From: a bacterium
GTDB taxonomy: Bacteria; Bacillota; Clostridia; Oscillospirales; Oscillospiraceae
Length of the DNA: 17,646 nt
Direction: 5' to 3'
Assembly (NCBI GenBank): GCA_019424865.1
Contig: JAHYYS010000056.1
Location: 1-17,646 of the forward strand
The first letter of the stretch is position 1. Each line of letters begins with the position of its first letter. A model generated the notes under the pieces. That model saw nothing but the letters and a program-made list of their open reading frames with translations. It searched no databases and was not told the DNA's origin. Below, piece by piece: positions 1-6,905 of the stretch. The position numbers and the translations under genes were made by a program.

Positions 1-60
1 TCAGGTCACAGGTCGAAGCGCACAGCTTCCTCTCAGCCCGTTTGCGAGCTCCCTCTTTGT
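1..60 (-). ncRNA. TPP (thiamine pyrophosphate) riboswitch aptamer, 5' part, cut by window start
   Basis: Read on the minus strand, this stretch holds the TPP (THI-box) aptamer hallmarks in the right order. They are a GGGAGC start, a stem AGCTCG/CGGGCT (35-50), the invariant CTGAGA (31-36), a small hairpin GAAGC/GCTTC (15-29), then CGACC and ACCTGA (1-6). The order and spacing match clostridial thiamine riboswitches. The 3' half (the TCTGG..AATGCC region) lies outside the window, so the aptamer is incomplete here and the regulated gene is not visible. It is presumably a thiamine biosynthesis or uptake gene. A promoter sits directly upstream. Confidence 0.85.
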
Positions 61-93
61 CCTCTGCGGCATGACCGGCCGCAGGTTGGGAAC

Positions 94-122
94 ATTATAG
101 CGCAGAAAAAAGGAGATTGCAA
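94..122 (-). promoter_or_regulatory. Promoter of the TPP-riboswitch transcript
   Basis: On the minus strand a perfect TATAAT -10 box (94-99) lies 17 bp from TTGCAA (117-122), which matches 4 of 6 bases of the -35 consensus. Transcription would start near position 87, just before the riboswitch. Confidence 0.7.
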
Positions 123-145
123 GTTTTTTTCCGGCGGAGTATGCT
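117..145 (+). promoter_or_regulatory. Possible promoter of the pentapeptide-repeat gene
   Basis: TTGCAA (117-122), 17 bp, then TATGCT (140-145). The -35 hexamer is self-complementary and is the same one used by the divergent TPP-leader promoter. The -10 box is only a 4 of 6 match, so this is less certain than the minus-strand promoter. Confidence 0.4.
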
Positions 146-169
146 ATATCACAGAGAGGGGGAAGGGCG

Positions 170-787
170 ATGGACCTGGACAGGGATCTGGCTGAGGCGA
201 TACGGCTGGCCCAGGAGGAGGACGGCCGGCTGGAGGATTTGGAAGTTCACGGCGCGGCCGTCCTGGGCGGGGATCTGTCCCAGATGGAGTGGCGGCGGGT
301 CCGGATGACGGGCTGCCGGCTGGTGGGGTGCGATCTGTCCGGCATCAGCCTGTACCACTGCGCGTGGAAGGACTGCCTGCTTCAGGACTGCCGGCTGTCG
401 GGCAGCTTCTGGCGGGACACGGAGCTGGAGGGGTGCAAGCTGGAGGGCTGCGACCTGCGGGACAGCCGCATCAAGGACTGCCGCTGGGCGCAGAGCCGGC
501 TGCGGTATGCCAACTTGGCCGGCAGCGTGTGGGAGCGGGACAGTCTGCTCCGCTGCGACCTGCGGGAGGCCTCCCTGTCCGGCGCACGGCTGCGGGCGGT
601 GGAGCTGGAGGGGACGGATCTGTCCGGCTGCGAGCTGTTCCGGGCCGAACTGGCCGGGCTGGACCTGTCCCGGTGCAGCATTGACGGCATTGTGCTCTCC
701 CAGAGCTGCCGGGAGCTGAAGGGGGTCCGAATCGGCGCCCATCAGGCCCCGGTGGTGGCCAGAATTCTGGGCATCCTGGTGGAGTGA
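170..787 (+). CDS. Pentapeptide-repeat protein
   Basis: This 205-residue protein is made almost wholly of pentapeptide repeats of the A(D/N)LXX type. Runs such as CDLRD, ANLAG, CDLRE, ASLSG, TDLSG and LDLSR are spaced five residues apart from about residue 30 to 180. Such repeats fold into a right-handed quadrilateral beta-helix. The last 20 or so residues, ending in VARILGILVE, are a non-repeat cap often seen in this family. There is no signal peptide or membrane segment, so it is probably cytosolic. Some relatives (Qnr, MfpA) mimic DNA and protect gyrase, but most have no known function and nothing here points to quinolone resistance. The start has a GAGAGGGGG ribosome site 7 nt upstream. 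Many leucine positions are preceded by cysteine rather than the usual alanine. Confidence 0.85.
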   Translation: MDLDRDLAEAIRLAQEEDGRLEDLEVHGAAVLGGDLSQMEWRRVRMTGCRLVGCDLSGISLYHCAWKDCLLQDCRLSGSFWRDTELEGCKLEGCDLRDSRIKDCRWAQSRLRYANLAGSVWERDSLLRCDLREASLSGARLRAVELEGTDLSGCELFRAELAGLDLSRCSIDGIVLSQSCRELKGVRIGAHQAPVVARILGILVE

Positions 788-867
788 GCGCACGGATGCG
801 CCGGGGCGCCGGAGGTTCGGGAGAAATGATGCACGGAAAAGACATATAGAATAAGGAGAGATGCGAC

Positions 868-1263
868 ATGACCGATCAGGAGCTGGTGGAGCGGGCCTTT
901 GCCATGCACCAATTTTCCTATGTGCCCTACTCCCATTTCCCGGTGGGGGCGGCTTTGCTGTGTGCCGGCGGGACGGTGTTCACCGGCTGCAACGTAGAAA
1001 ACGCCGCCTATGGCTCCGCCATCTGTGCCGAGCGCACCGCCCTGCTCAAGGCCATCAGCGAGGGGCACCGCACCGACTGGCAGGCCATTGCCATCGCAGG
1101 GAACGGGCGTGACTTCTGCTGGCCCTGCGGGGCCTGCCGGCAGATGCTGTATGAGTTTGCCCCGGATCTGCGGGTCATTGCGGCCCGGGGGGACGGACAG
1201 TATGAAACTGCGGCCCTGCGCGCGCTGCTGCCCCGGGGCTTTGGGCCGGCGTCGCTGGATTAA
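868..1263 (+). CDS. cdd: Cytidine deaminase
   Basis: Hydrolytic deaminase converting cytidine and deoxycytidine to uridine and deoxyuridine in pyrimidine salvage; cytosolic, homotetrameric in short forms. At 131 residues it has the usual length of the zinc tetrameric class. The zinc site is complete: Cys53-Ala-Glu55 supplies one ligand and the catalytic glutamate, and Pro86-Cys87-Gly-Ala-Cys90 the other two cysteines. The substrate motif CNVENAAYG (41-49) and the C-terminal LLPRGFGP are standard. An AAGGAGA ribosome site lies upstream of the ATG. It follows the pentapeptide gene by 80 bp with no obvious terminator between them, so cotranscription is possible but not shown. Confidence 0.95.
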   Translation: MTDQELVERAFAMHQFSYVPYSHFPVGAALLCAGGTVFTGCNVENAAYGSAICAERTALLKAISEGHRTDWQAIAIAGNGRDFCWPCGACRQMLYEFAPDLRVIAARGDGQYETAALRALLPRGFGPASLD

Positions 1264-1351
1264 AAAGAAAAAATTGGACGAACGGGGGCGCATAACCCGG
1301 GCAGCGGGGGACAAACTACCTGCGGAACCCAATCCGAGGAGGTAATCTGAC

Positions 1352-1564
1352 GTGGTTATGGACAAAATTGCCCTGACCCTGCTGATCATCGGCGGTCTGA
1401 ACTGGGGCAGCGTCGGCCTGTTTCAATTTGATCTGGTGGCCTTTGCCTGCGGCGGTTCCGGCAGCATGATCAGCCGGGTGGTGTATACCCTGGTGGGTCT
1501 GTCCGCCATCTGGTGTGTTTCCCTGCTGTTCCGGGACAAGGACCCGGTGGAGGAGCGGGGCTGA
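1352..1564 (+). CDS. DUF378 small membrane protein (YuzA-like)
   Basis: A 70-residue protein with two predicted membrane helices (about residues 6-28 and 38-60) and the family signature GGLNWGSVGLFQFDLVA near the N terminus. That signature identifies DUF378 (B. subtilis YuzA). Its function is unknown. The start is taken as GTG at 1352 because an AGGAGGT site ends 8 nt before it; the ATG two codons later (1358) would be 14 nt away. The 88 bp between cdd and this gene hold no promoter I can defend. The gene ends just before a perfect palindrome that may be its terminator. Confidence 0.85.
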   Translation: MVMDKIALTLLIIGGLNWGSVGLFQFDLVAFACGGSGSMISRVVYTLVGLSAIWCVSLLFRDKDPVEERG

Positions 1565-1594
1565 AGACTCCGAAAAAGAAAAAATGTGTTCCGG

Positions 1595-1627
1595 AATACC
1601 CGGTACGGCTCAGCCGTACCGGGTATT
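1595..1627. terminator. Perfect 33-nt palindrome, possible terminator
   Basis: Two 16-nt arms (1595-1610 and 1612-1627) pair perfectly around a single C, giving a long stem with a tight loop. On the plus strand the following bases are only moderately T-rich (GATTTGCCGTTTT). On the minus strand a T-rich run follows after about 12 nt. It separates the DUF378 gene from the Pho-regulated pstS promoter, so a terminator or insulator role is likely. Confidence 0.55.
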
Positions 1628-1691
1628 GATTTGCCGTTTTGTGCGCAGTTCCGGGGGAAGAACGATAGTTTTTCCACATTGCGCGGGAAAT

Positions 1692-1764
1692 TTTACATTC
1701 CTCCGACACTTTACAAAGATTTAACAAACGGGGTGTTTTGTATTTTACATTGCCCTTTTATACT
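1692..1764 (+). promoter_or_regulatory. pstS promoter region with PhoP-box repeats
   Basis: Direct repeats of the Firmicutes PhoP half-site TTNACA occur at 1692-1697 (TTTACA), 1710-1715 (TTTACA), 1721-1726 (TTAACA) and 1744-1749 (TTTACA). The middle pair has the classic 11-bp period (TTTACA-N5-TTAACA). A strong -10 box, TATACT (1759-1764), follows with no good -35, as expected of a PhoP-activated promoter. A further ATTACA is at 1789-1794, inside the leader. Confidence 0.7.
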
Positions 1765-1813
1765 GTGCACCGTAATCCAGGAAAACAAATTACATTCAAA
1801 AGGAGAACCAAAC

Positions 1814-2677
1814 ATGAAAAAACTGACTTGTCTGGGCCTGACCCTTGTGATGGCCCTGTCCCTGCTGGCCGGCTGCGGCGGCGACACCTCTTCTGCGAAC
1901 AGCAACGCCAGCACCCCCAGCGGCAGCGATACCACTGAGCTGAGCGGCACTGTGAACACCAACGGCTCCACCTCCATGGAGAGCGTGGTCCTGATTCTGA
2001 AGGAGGCCTTTGAGGAGGCCAACAGCGGTGTGACCGTCAACTACTCCGGTTCCGGCTCCGGCGCCGGCGTCACCTCCGCCATCGACGGCACTGCCGACAT
2101 CGGCCTGGCCTCCCGCGCTCTGACCGACGAGGAGACCGCCCAGGGCGCTGTGTCCCACGTGGTTGCCTATGACGGCGTGGCCGTGATTGTCAACCCCGAG
2201 AACGGGGTGGAGAGCCTGACCACCGAGCAGATTGCCCAGATTTACACCGGCGAGATCACCAACTGGTCCGAGCTGGGCGGCGAGGATGTGGAGATTGCCG
2301 TCTATGGCCGTGAGGCCGGCTCCGGCACCCGCGGCGCTTTCGAAGAGATTCTGGGCATCGAGGACGCCTGCCAGTACCTGAACGAGTACTCCTCCACCGG
2401 TGATGTCATCGGCAACGTGGCTTCCAACCCCGGCGCCATCGGCTATGCCTCCCTGTCCGCTGTCAACGACACGGTCAAGGCCCTGAAGGTGGGCGGCGTG
2501 GAGTGCTCCGAGGCCACCATCCTGGACGGTACTTACTCCATCCAGCGCCCCTTCGTGATGATTACCAAGGAGGGGACCGAGCTGAGCGCGGCTGCCCAGG
2601 CCTTCCTGGACTTCGCCATGAGCGCTGATGCCGCTGACCTGATTGCCCAGGCCGGCGCCGTGCCTCCCGCAGCCTGA
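1814..2677 (+). CDS. pstS: Phosphate ABC transporter substrate-binding lipoprotein PstS
   Basis: Extracellular phosphate-binding protein that delivers Pi to the PstCA channel. The 287-residue protein starts with a lipoprotein signal peptide, lipobox LAGC with Cys21 as the anchor, then a Ser/Thr/Asn-rich tether to about residue 42. Phosphate-contacting loops are recognisable: GSTS (51-54), SGSGSGAG (78-85) and REAGSGTR (166-173). The ATG at 1814 is chosen over upstream in-frame codons because an AGGAGA site precedes it and the signal peptide begins there. It heads the pst-pho locus and carries its own PhoP-type promoter. A large hairpin separates it from pstC, consistent with the usual excess of binding protein over channel. 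Confidence 0.95.
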   Translation: MKKLTCLGLTLVMALSLLAGCGGDTSSANSNASTPSGSDTTELSGTVNTNGSTSMESVVLILKEAFEEANSGVTVNYSGSGSGAGVTSAIDGTADIGLASRALTDEETAQGAVSHVVAYDGVAVIVNPENGVESLTTEQIAQIYTGEITNWSELGGEDVEIAVYGREAGSGTRGAFEEILGIEDACQYLNEYSSTGDVIGNVASNPGAIGYASLSAVNDTVKALKVGGVECSEATILDGTYSIQRPFVMITKEGTELSAAAQAFLDFAMSADAADLIAQAGAVPPAA

Positions 2678-2712
2678 TTGGCTGAGAAATGAACCATCCC
2701 TCTGGATTTGAG

Positions 2713-2751
2713 AGGCCAAAACACGCGTCCGCTGGCCGCGTGTTTTGGCCT
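2713..2751 (+). other. 15-bp perfect stem-loop between pstS and pstC
   Basis: Arms 2713-2727 and 2737-2751 pair perfectly (15 bp) around a 9-nt loop. No T-tract follows (GCATAAAAGG), so it is not a typical intrinsic terminator. It could stabilise the pstS mRNA 3' end or reduce read-through. A second, weaker hairpin with one wobble pair is at 2795-2816. Confidence 0.6.
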
Positions 2752-2867
2752 GCATAAAAGGAAAATCTCCTGCCTTTGTTTGTAATTTTCATGATCGCGC
2801 AAAAGCGTCTGTGCGATACTGAATGGCTTTGTAACGATAACGACTTGTTTGGAAAGGTGGTTTCGCG

Positions 2868-3749
2868 GTGAAGCACGCGAAGAAGCTCAATCCGCTGGAG
2901 ACAGGCATGCACGTTTTGTTTTTCCTGTGCGGATTTGTGGCGGTGGCCTTTGTTCTGGTCATCACCCTGTACCTGATTGTCTCCGGCATCCCGGCCATCC
3001 GGGAGGTGGGACTGGTGGATTTCCTCTTTGGGACTACCTGGGACTCCACCAATAAGACCAATCCCCAGTATGGCATTCTGCCCTTTATTCTCACGTCCAT
3101 ATACGGCACCGCGGGGGCCATCCTCATCGGCGTGCCCATTGGCTTTATGACGGCGGTATTCCTGGCCAAGGTGGCGCCCCCCAAGGTGGCCAGCGCCATC
3201 CGCCCGGCCGTGGATCTGCTGGCGGGCATCCCCTCGGTGGTCTACGGCATGGTGGGCATGGTGATTCTGCTTCCCGGCATCCGGGAGCTGTTTGACCTGC
3301 GGGCGGGGGATACCCTGCTGGCCGCCATCATTGTGCTGGCTGTCATGATCCTGCCCTCCATTATCTCCGTGTCAGAGACCGCGCTGCGGGCCGTCCCCCG
3401 GGAGTATGAGGAGGCCAGCCTGGCCCTGGGGGCGACGGAGATTGAGACCTATTTCCGCGTCACCGCCCCCGCGGCGAAAAGCGGCATTGCCGCCGCCGTG
3501 GTGCTGGGCGTGGGACGGGCCATCGGCGAGGCTATGGCCATTATGATGGTGGCCGGCAATGCCGCCAACATGCCCTCGCTGTTCTCCAGCGTCAAGTTCC
3601 TGACCACCGCGGTGGCCAGCGAAATGTCCTATGCCCCCGACGGCAGCCTGCAGAAGATGGCCCTGTTTTCCATCGGCCTGGTGCTGTTTGTCTTTATCAT
3701 GATGATCAACATCATTTTGAATGTGGTTCTCAAGCGCGAGAAGGAGTGA
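2868..3749 (+). CDS. pstC: Phosphate ABC transporter permease PstC
   Basis: One of the two membrane subunits of the high-affinity phosphate importer, partner of PstA. It has 293 residues with about six hydrophobic segments. The first is near residues 15-40, and the last is followed by a charged KREKE tail. The cytoplasmic EAA loop that contacts the PstB ATPase is clear in EYEEASLALGAT, followed by GVGRAIGEAMAI, typical of PstC. The start is GTG with a GGAAAGGTGG ribosome site. It lies 190 bp after pstS, and its stop is 23 bp before the pstA start. Confidence 0.94.
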   Translation: MKHAKKLNPLETGMHVLFFLCGFVAVAFVLVITLYLIVSGIPAIREVGLVDFLFGTTWDSTNKTNPQYGILPFILTSIYGTAGAILIGVPIGFMTAVFLAKVAPPKVASAIRPAVDLLAGIPSVVYGMVGMVILLPGIRELFDLRAGDTLLAAIIVLAVMILPSIISVSETALRAVPREYEEASLALGATEIETYFRVTAPAAKSGIAAAVVLGVGRAIGEAMAIMMVAGNAANMPSLFSSVKFLTTAVASEMSYAPDGSLQKMALFSIGLVLFVFIMMINIILNVVLKREKE

Positions 3750-3772
3750 GCGGGATGGAAGGAGTGAATACC

Positions 3773-4678
3773 ATGTCACAGACGGCCAAAGCGGCCCAGC
3801 CCAGCCGGAGCGGCGTCAAGTCCGGCCTGTCTGCCAGACGCCGCGCCTATGACAGCGGCCTGCGCGGACTGGTGTGGCTGTGCGCCGGTCTGACCTGCGC
3901 GCTGCTGCTGTTTCTCATCGGCTATATCTGCTACCGGGGGCTCCCCCATCTCTCCTGGGAGTTCCTGACCACCCAGGAGTCCCTGCTGCGGGGCACCCTG
4001 GGCATCCGGCCCGCCATCTATAACACCCTGTATGTCATCGGAGTCACGCTGGTGATCGCCCTGCCTCTGGGCGTGGGTGCGGCGGTCTATCTGACGGAAT
4101 ACGCCACCAACCACCGGCTGGTGACGGGGATCGAGTTCGCCACAGAGACCCTGTCCGGCATCCCCTCCATCCTGTATGCCCTGGTGGGCTATCTGGCCTT
4201 CAGCATGACCCTGGGACTGGGATATTCCCTGCTGGCCGCCTCGCTGACGCTGGCCATGATGAATCTGCCCACCATCATCCGCACCACCCAGGAGTCCCTG
4301 AAGACGGTGCCCCAGGGCTATCGGGAGGGCGCGCTGGGCCTGGGCAGCGGCAAGTGGCATATGATTCGCACCATTGTCCTGCCCGGATCCATTGACGGCA
4401 TTGTCACCGGCTGCATTCTGGCTGTGGGCCGCATTATCGGAGAGTCCGCCGTGCTGCTGTACGTAGGCGGCATGGGCAACTCTATGAACGACTTTTTTGC
4501 CAGCGTGGACAACTTCACCCACAGTTCAGGCGCCACGCTGACAGTACAGCTGTATGTCTTTGCCAAGGAGCGGGCCATGATGGACCCGGCCTTTGCGGTG
4601 GCGGTGGTGCTGCTGGTGCTCAGCCTGGTGATCAACCTGGCGGCCAAGTTGGCGGGCAGAAAGCTGAAACAGAAATAA
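3773..4678 (+). CDS. pstA: Phosphate ABC transporter permease PstA
   Basis: Second membrane subunit of the phosphate importer. The 301-residue protein has a roughly 30-residue Arg/Lys-rich cytoplasmic N terminus, then about six membrane segments. The EAA loop reads GYREGALGLGSGKWHMI and is followed by AVGRIIGESAVLLY, the PstA counterpart of the PstC motif. The ATG at 3773 is preferred over the in-frame GTG at 3746, which overlaps the pstC stop, because AAGGAG sits 8 nt upstream of the ATG. The tight spacing to pstC and the 33-bp gap to pstB indicate one operon. Confidence 0.94.
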   Translation: MSQTAKAAQPSRSGVKSGLSARRRAYDSGLRGLVWLCAGLTCALLLFLIGYICYRGLPHLSWEFLTTQESLLRGTLGIRPAIYNTLYVIGVTLVIALPLGVGAAVYLTEYATNHRLVTGIEFATETLSGIPSILYALVGYLAFSMTLGLGYSLLAASLTLAMMNLPTIIRTTQESLKTVPQGYREGALGLGSGKWHMIRTIVLPGSIDGIVTGCILAVGRIIGESAVLLYVGGMGNSMNDFFASVDNFTHSSGATLTVQLYVFAKERAMMDPAFAVAVVLLVLSLVINLAAKLAGRKLKQK

Positions 4679-4711
4679 GGATCAATTGACAGATAGAAGG
4701 AGCTGCGTCAT

Positions 4712-5470
4712 ATGGACGATACTATTATTTCCGCCCGGGGGCTGAATCTGTACTATGGAGAAAACCACGCCCTGAAGGACGTGATGATTGACATCCCGGA
4801 GCGGGAGATTACCGCCCTGATCGGTCCCTCCGGCTGCGGCAAATCCACCTTTCTCCGGACCCTGAACCGGATGAACGATCTGATTCCCAGCGTGAAGATC
4901 GAGGGCTCGCTGACCTACCGGGGCCATGAGATCTATGCCCCCGACCAGGATGTCACCGCCCTGCGCAAGAACATCGGCATGGTCTTCCAAAAGCCCAATC
5001 CCTTCCCCATGTCCATCTACGACAACGTGGCCTATGGCCCCCGCACCCACGGCATCCGGAACAAGGTGAAGCTGGATGAAATCGTGGAGGAGTCCCTGCG
5101 GGGGGCGGCCATCTGGGATGAGGTCAAGGACCGGTTGAAGAAATCCGCCCTGGGCCTGTCCGGCGGCCAGCAGCAGCGGCTGTGCATCGCCCGGGCCCTG
5201 GCCGTGAAGCCGGATGTGCTGCTGATGGACGAGGCCACATCCGCCCTGGACCCCATCTCCACTTCCAAAATAGAAGATCTTGCGGTGGAGCTGAAAAAGG
5301 ATTACACTATTATCATGGTCACCCACAATATGCAGCAGGCCGCCCGTATTTCGGACAACACAGCCTTCTTTTTACTGGGCGAGCTGGTTGAATTTGGGAA
5401 CACAGAGCAGATCTTCTCCATGCCGAAGGATAAGCGCACGGAAGACTATATCACCGGGAGGTTTGGCTGA
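4712..5470 (+). CDS. pstB: Phosphate ABC transporter ATP-binding protein PstB
   Basis: Cytoplasmic ATPase that drives phosphate import through PstCA. At 252 residues it is the normal family length. All nucleotide-binding elements are intact: Walker A GPSGCGKST (38-46), Q-loop FQKPNPFP, ABC signature LSGGQQQR (149-156), Walker B with Asp173-Glu174, and the switch His205. The Q-loop PNPFPMSIYDNVAYGPR stretch is diagnostic of PstB. The AGAAGGAG ribosome site precedes ATG 4712. Only 2 bp separate its stop from phoU, so translation is probably coupled. Confidence 0.97.
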   Translation: MDDTIISARGLNLYYGENHALKDVMIDIPEREITALIGPSGCGKSTFLRTLNRMNDLIPSVKIEGSLTYRGHEIYAPDQDVTALRKNIGMVFQKPNPFPMSIYDNVAYGPRTHGIRNKVKLDEIVEESLRGAAIWDEVKDRLKKSALGLSGGQQQRLCIARALAVKPDVLLMDEATSALDPISTSKIEDLAVELKKDYTIIMVTHNMQQAARISDNTAFFLLGELVEFGNTEQIFSMPKDKRTEDYITGRFG

Positions 5471-5472
5471 GC

Positions 5473-6114
5473 ATGAGAAACCGCTTTAACGAACAGTTGG
5501 AGCAGCTGAACGTGGAATTGATTAAGCTGGGCGCCCTGTGTGAGCAGGCCATTTCGGTGGCCACCAAGGCGTTTTTGGAACATGATCAGGAGCTGGGCAG
5601 GCAGGCCGGCAGCCTGGAACAGGAGATTGACAACAAGGAGCGGAATATCGAGGGGCAGTGCATGCAGCTTCTGCTGCGCCAGCAGCCGGTGGCCCGGGAT
5701 CTGAGGACAGTGTCTGCCGCCCTGCGGATGATCTCCGACATGGAGCGCATCGGCGACCAGGCCGCGGATATCGCCGAGATCGCCCGGGACATGGAGCACA
5801 GCGACCTGCAGAACCGGGTGCCCATGGAAAAGATGGCGCTGGCGGCCATCGGGATGGTCACGGACAGCGTGGATTCCTTTGTGCGCGGCGATCTGGAGCT
5901 TGCGCATTCGGTCATCGCCCGGGACGACCAGGTGGACGACCTGTTTTTGCAGGTGCGCCGGAAGCTGACAGAGCTGATCGGAGCGGGGGAGAGCGGGGAG
6001 ATCTGCCTGGACCTGCTGATGATTGCCAAATATTTCGAGCGCATTGGGGACCACGCCTGCAACATTGCCCAGTGGGTGGAATATGCCATCACGGGCCAGT
6101 ATGAAGACGACTGA
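5473..6114 (+). CDS. phoU: Phosphate signalling regulator PhoU
   Basis: PhoU is the negative regulator that couples the state of the Pst transporter to the PhoR kinase and prevents toxic phosphate uptake. The 213-residue protein consists of two PhoU three-helix repeats. Each ends in a metal-binding signature: ERIGDQAADIAE in the first half and ERIGDHACNIAQ in the second. It has no membrane segment and acts on the cytoplasmic face. It starts 2 bp after pstB and is followed by a 56-bp gap holding two short overlapping hairpins before phoP. Confidence 0.95.
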   Translation: MRNRFNEQLEQLNVELIKLGALCEQAISVATKAFLEHDQELGRQAGSLEQEIDNKERNIEGQCMQLLLRQQPVARDLRTVSAALRMISDMERIGDQAADIAEIARDMEHSDLQNRVPMEKMALAAIGMVTDSVDSFVRGDLELAHSVIARDDQVDDLFLQVRRKLTELIGAGESGEICLDLLMIAKYFERIGDHACNIAQWVEYAITGQYEDD

Positions 6115-6121
6115 GACCCGA

Positions 6122-6150
6122 CCGCCGCTGAGGCGGCCCGGCTGAGGGCC
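6122..6150 (+). other. Two overlapping short hairpins in the phoU-phoP gap
   Basis: CCGCC/GGCGG (6122-6136) and GGCCC/GGGCC (6135-6150) share bases at 6135-6136, so they overlap at their shared edge and cannot both form fully. Each loop contains GCTGA. They lie between phoU and the ribosome site of phoP. Short GC-rich stems arise by chance in this genome, so any role is uncertain. Confidence 0.35.
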
Positions 6151-6170
6151 GTCAGAGAGGGGGAACGGAC

Positions 6171-6845
6171 ATGATTTATATCCTGGAAGATGACGCCAGT
6201 ATCCGCAAGCTGGTGGTATATACCTTGAACAGCCAGGGAATGGAGGCGGAGGGATTTGAACGGCCCTCTGCCTTCTGGAGTGCAATGGAGGAGAAAAAGC
6301 CGGATTTGGTGCTGCTGGACATTATGCTTCCGGAGGAGGACGGGCTTCAGGTCCTGAAGCGGCTGCGGCTGGATCCCTCCACCCAGAAGCTCCCGGTGCT
6401 GATGCTGACGGCCAGGAGCACGGAGTATGACAAGGTGCTGGGGCTGGACCAGGGGGCGGACGACTACATAGCCAAGCCCTTCGGCATGATGGAGCTGATG
6501 GCCCGCATCCGCACGGCCCTGCGCCACGCGGGCCAGGGGAAAGAGGAGAAGACCGTCCTTCGGGCGGGCCGGCTGATGGTGGATCCGGAACGGCACATTG
6601 TGCGGGACGGAGACCGGGAGGTCACGCTGACACTGAAGGAATTTCAGCTGCTGTGCCTGCTGCTGGAACGCAGAGGAACGGTATTTACCCGGGATCAGCT
6701 GCTGAATACCATTTGGGGCTATGAGTTTGACGGGGCCAGCCGCACGGTGGACGTGCACATCCGGACGCTGCGGCAGAAGCTGGGGGAGTCGGGCAACTGC
6801 ATTGAGACCGTGCGGGGCATCGGATATAAAATTTCCGGCGCGTAA
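6171..6845 (+). CDS. phoP: PhoP/PhoB-type response regulator (OmpR family)
   Basis: DNA-binding response regulator that should activate phosphate-starvation genes when phosphorylated by the adjacent kinase. It has 224 residues. The receiver domain (about 1-118) has acidic Asp7/Asp8, phosphoacceptor Asp50, Thr80 and Lys102. An OmpR-type winged helix follows (about 130-223), with the recognition segment SRTVDVHIRTLRQKLG. The terminal VRGIGYKI is standard. Its position directly after phoU supports PhoP rather than another OmpR regulator. Its likely target is the TTNACA repeat array upstream of pstS, which would give positive feedback on the whole locus. The symbol is assigned by context. Confidence 0.88.
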   Translation: MIYILEDDASIRKLVVYTLNSQGMEAEGFERPSAFWSAMEEKKPDLVLLDIMLPEEDGLQVLKRLRLDPSTQKLPVLMLTARSTEYDKVLGLDQGADDYIAKPFGMMELMARIRTALRHAGQGKEEKTVLRAGRLMVDPERHIVRDGDREVTLTLKEFQLLCLLLERRGTVFTRDQLLNTIWGYEFDGASRTVDVHIRTLRQKLGESGNCIETVRGIGYKISGA

Positions 6846-6872
6846 CGGGAGAGCCGGCTCGGCTTTCTCCCG
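6846..6872 (+). other. Stem-loop between phoP and phoR
   Basis: Starting immediately after the phoP stop, CGGGAGA (6846-6852) pairs with TCTCCCG (6866-6872), with an inner GCCG/CGGC stem. A T-rich stretch (TTGAATTTTT) follows about 9 nt later, just before the phoR ribosome site. It may attenuate phoR relative to phoP, but it does not meet strict terminator criteria. Confidence 0.45.
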
Positions 6873-6905
6873 GCGCGTCTGTTGAATTTTTGGGAGGAGT
6901 TGGCC

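Noticed and set aside
1264..1351. Possible riboswitch or promoter before the DUF378 gene
   Set aside because: Some G-rich elements are present, but no known riboswitch signature or spaced -35/-10 pair could be matched.
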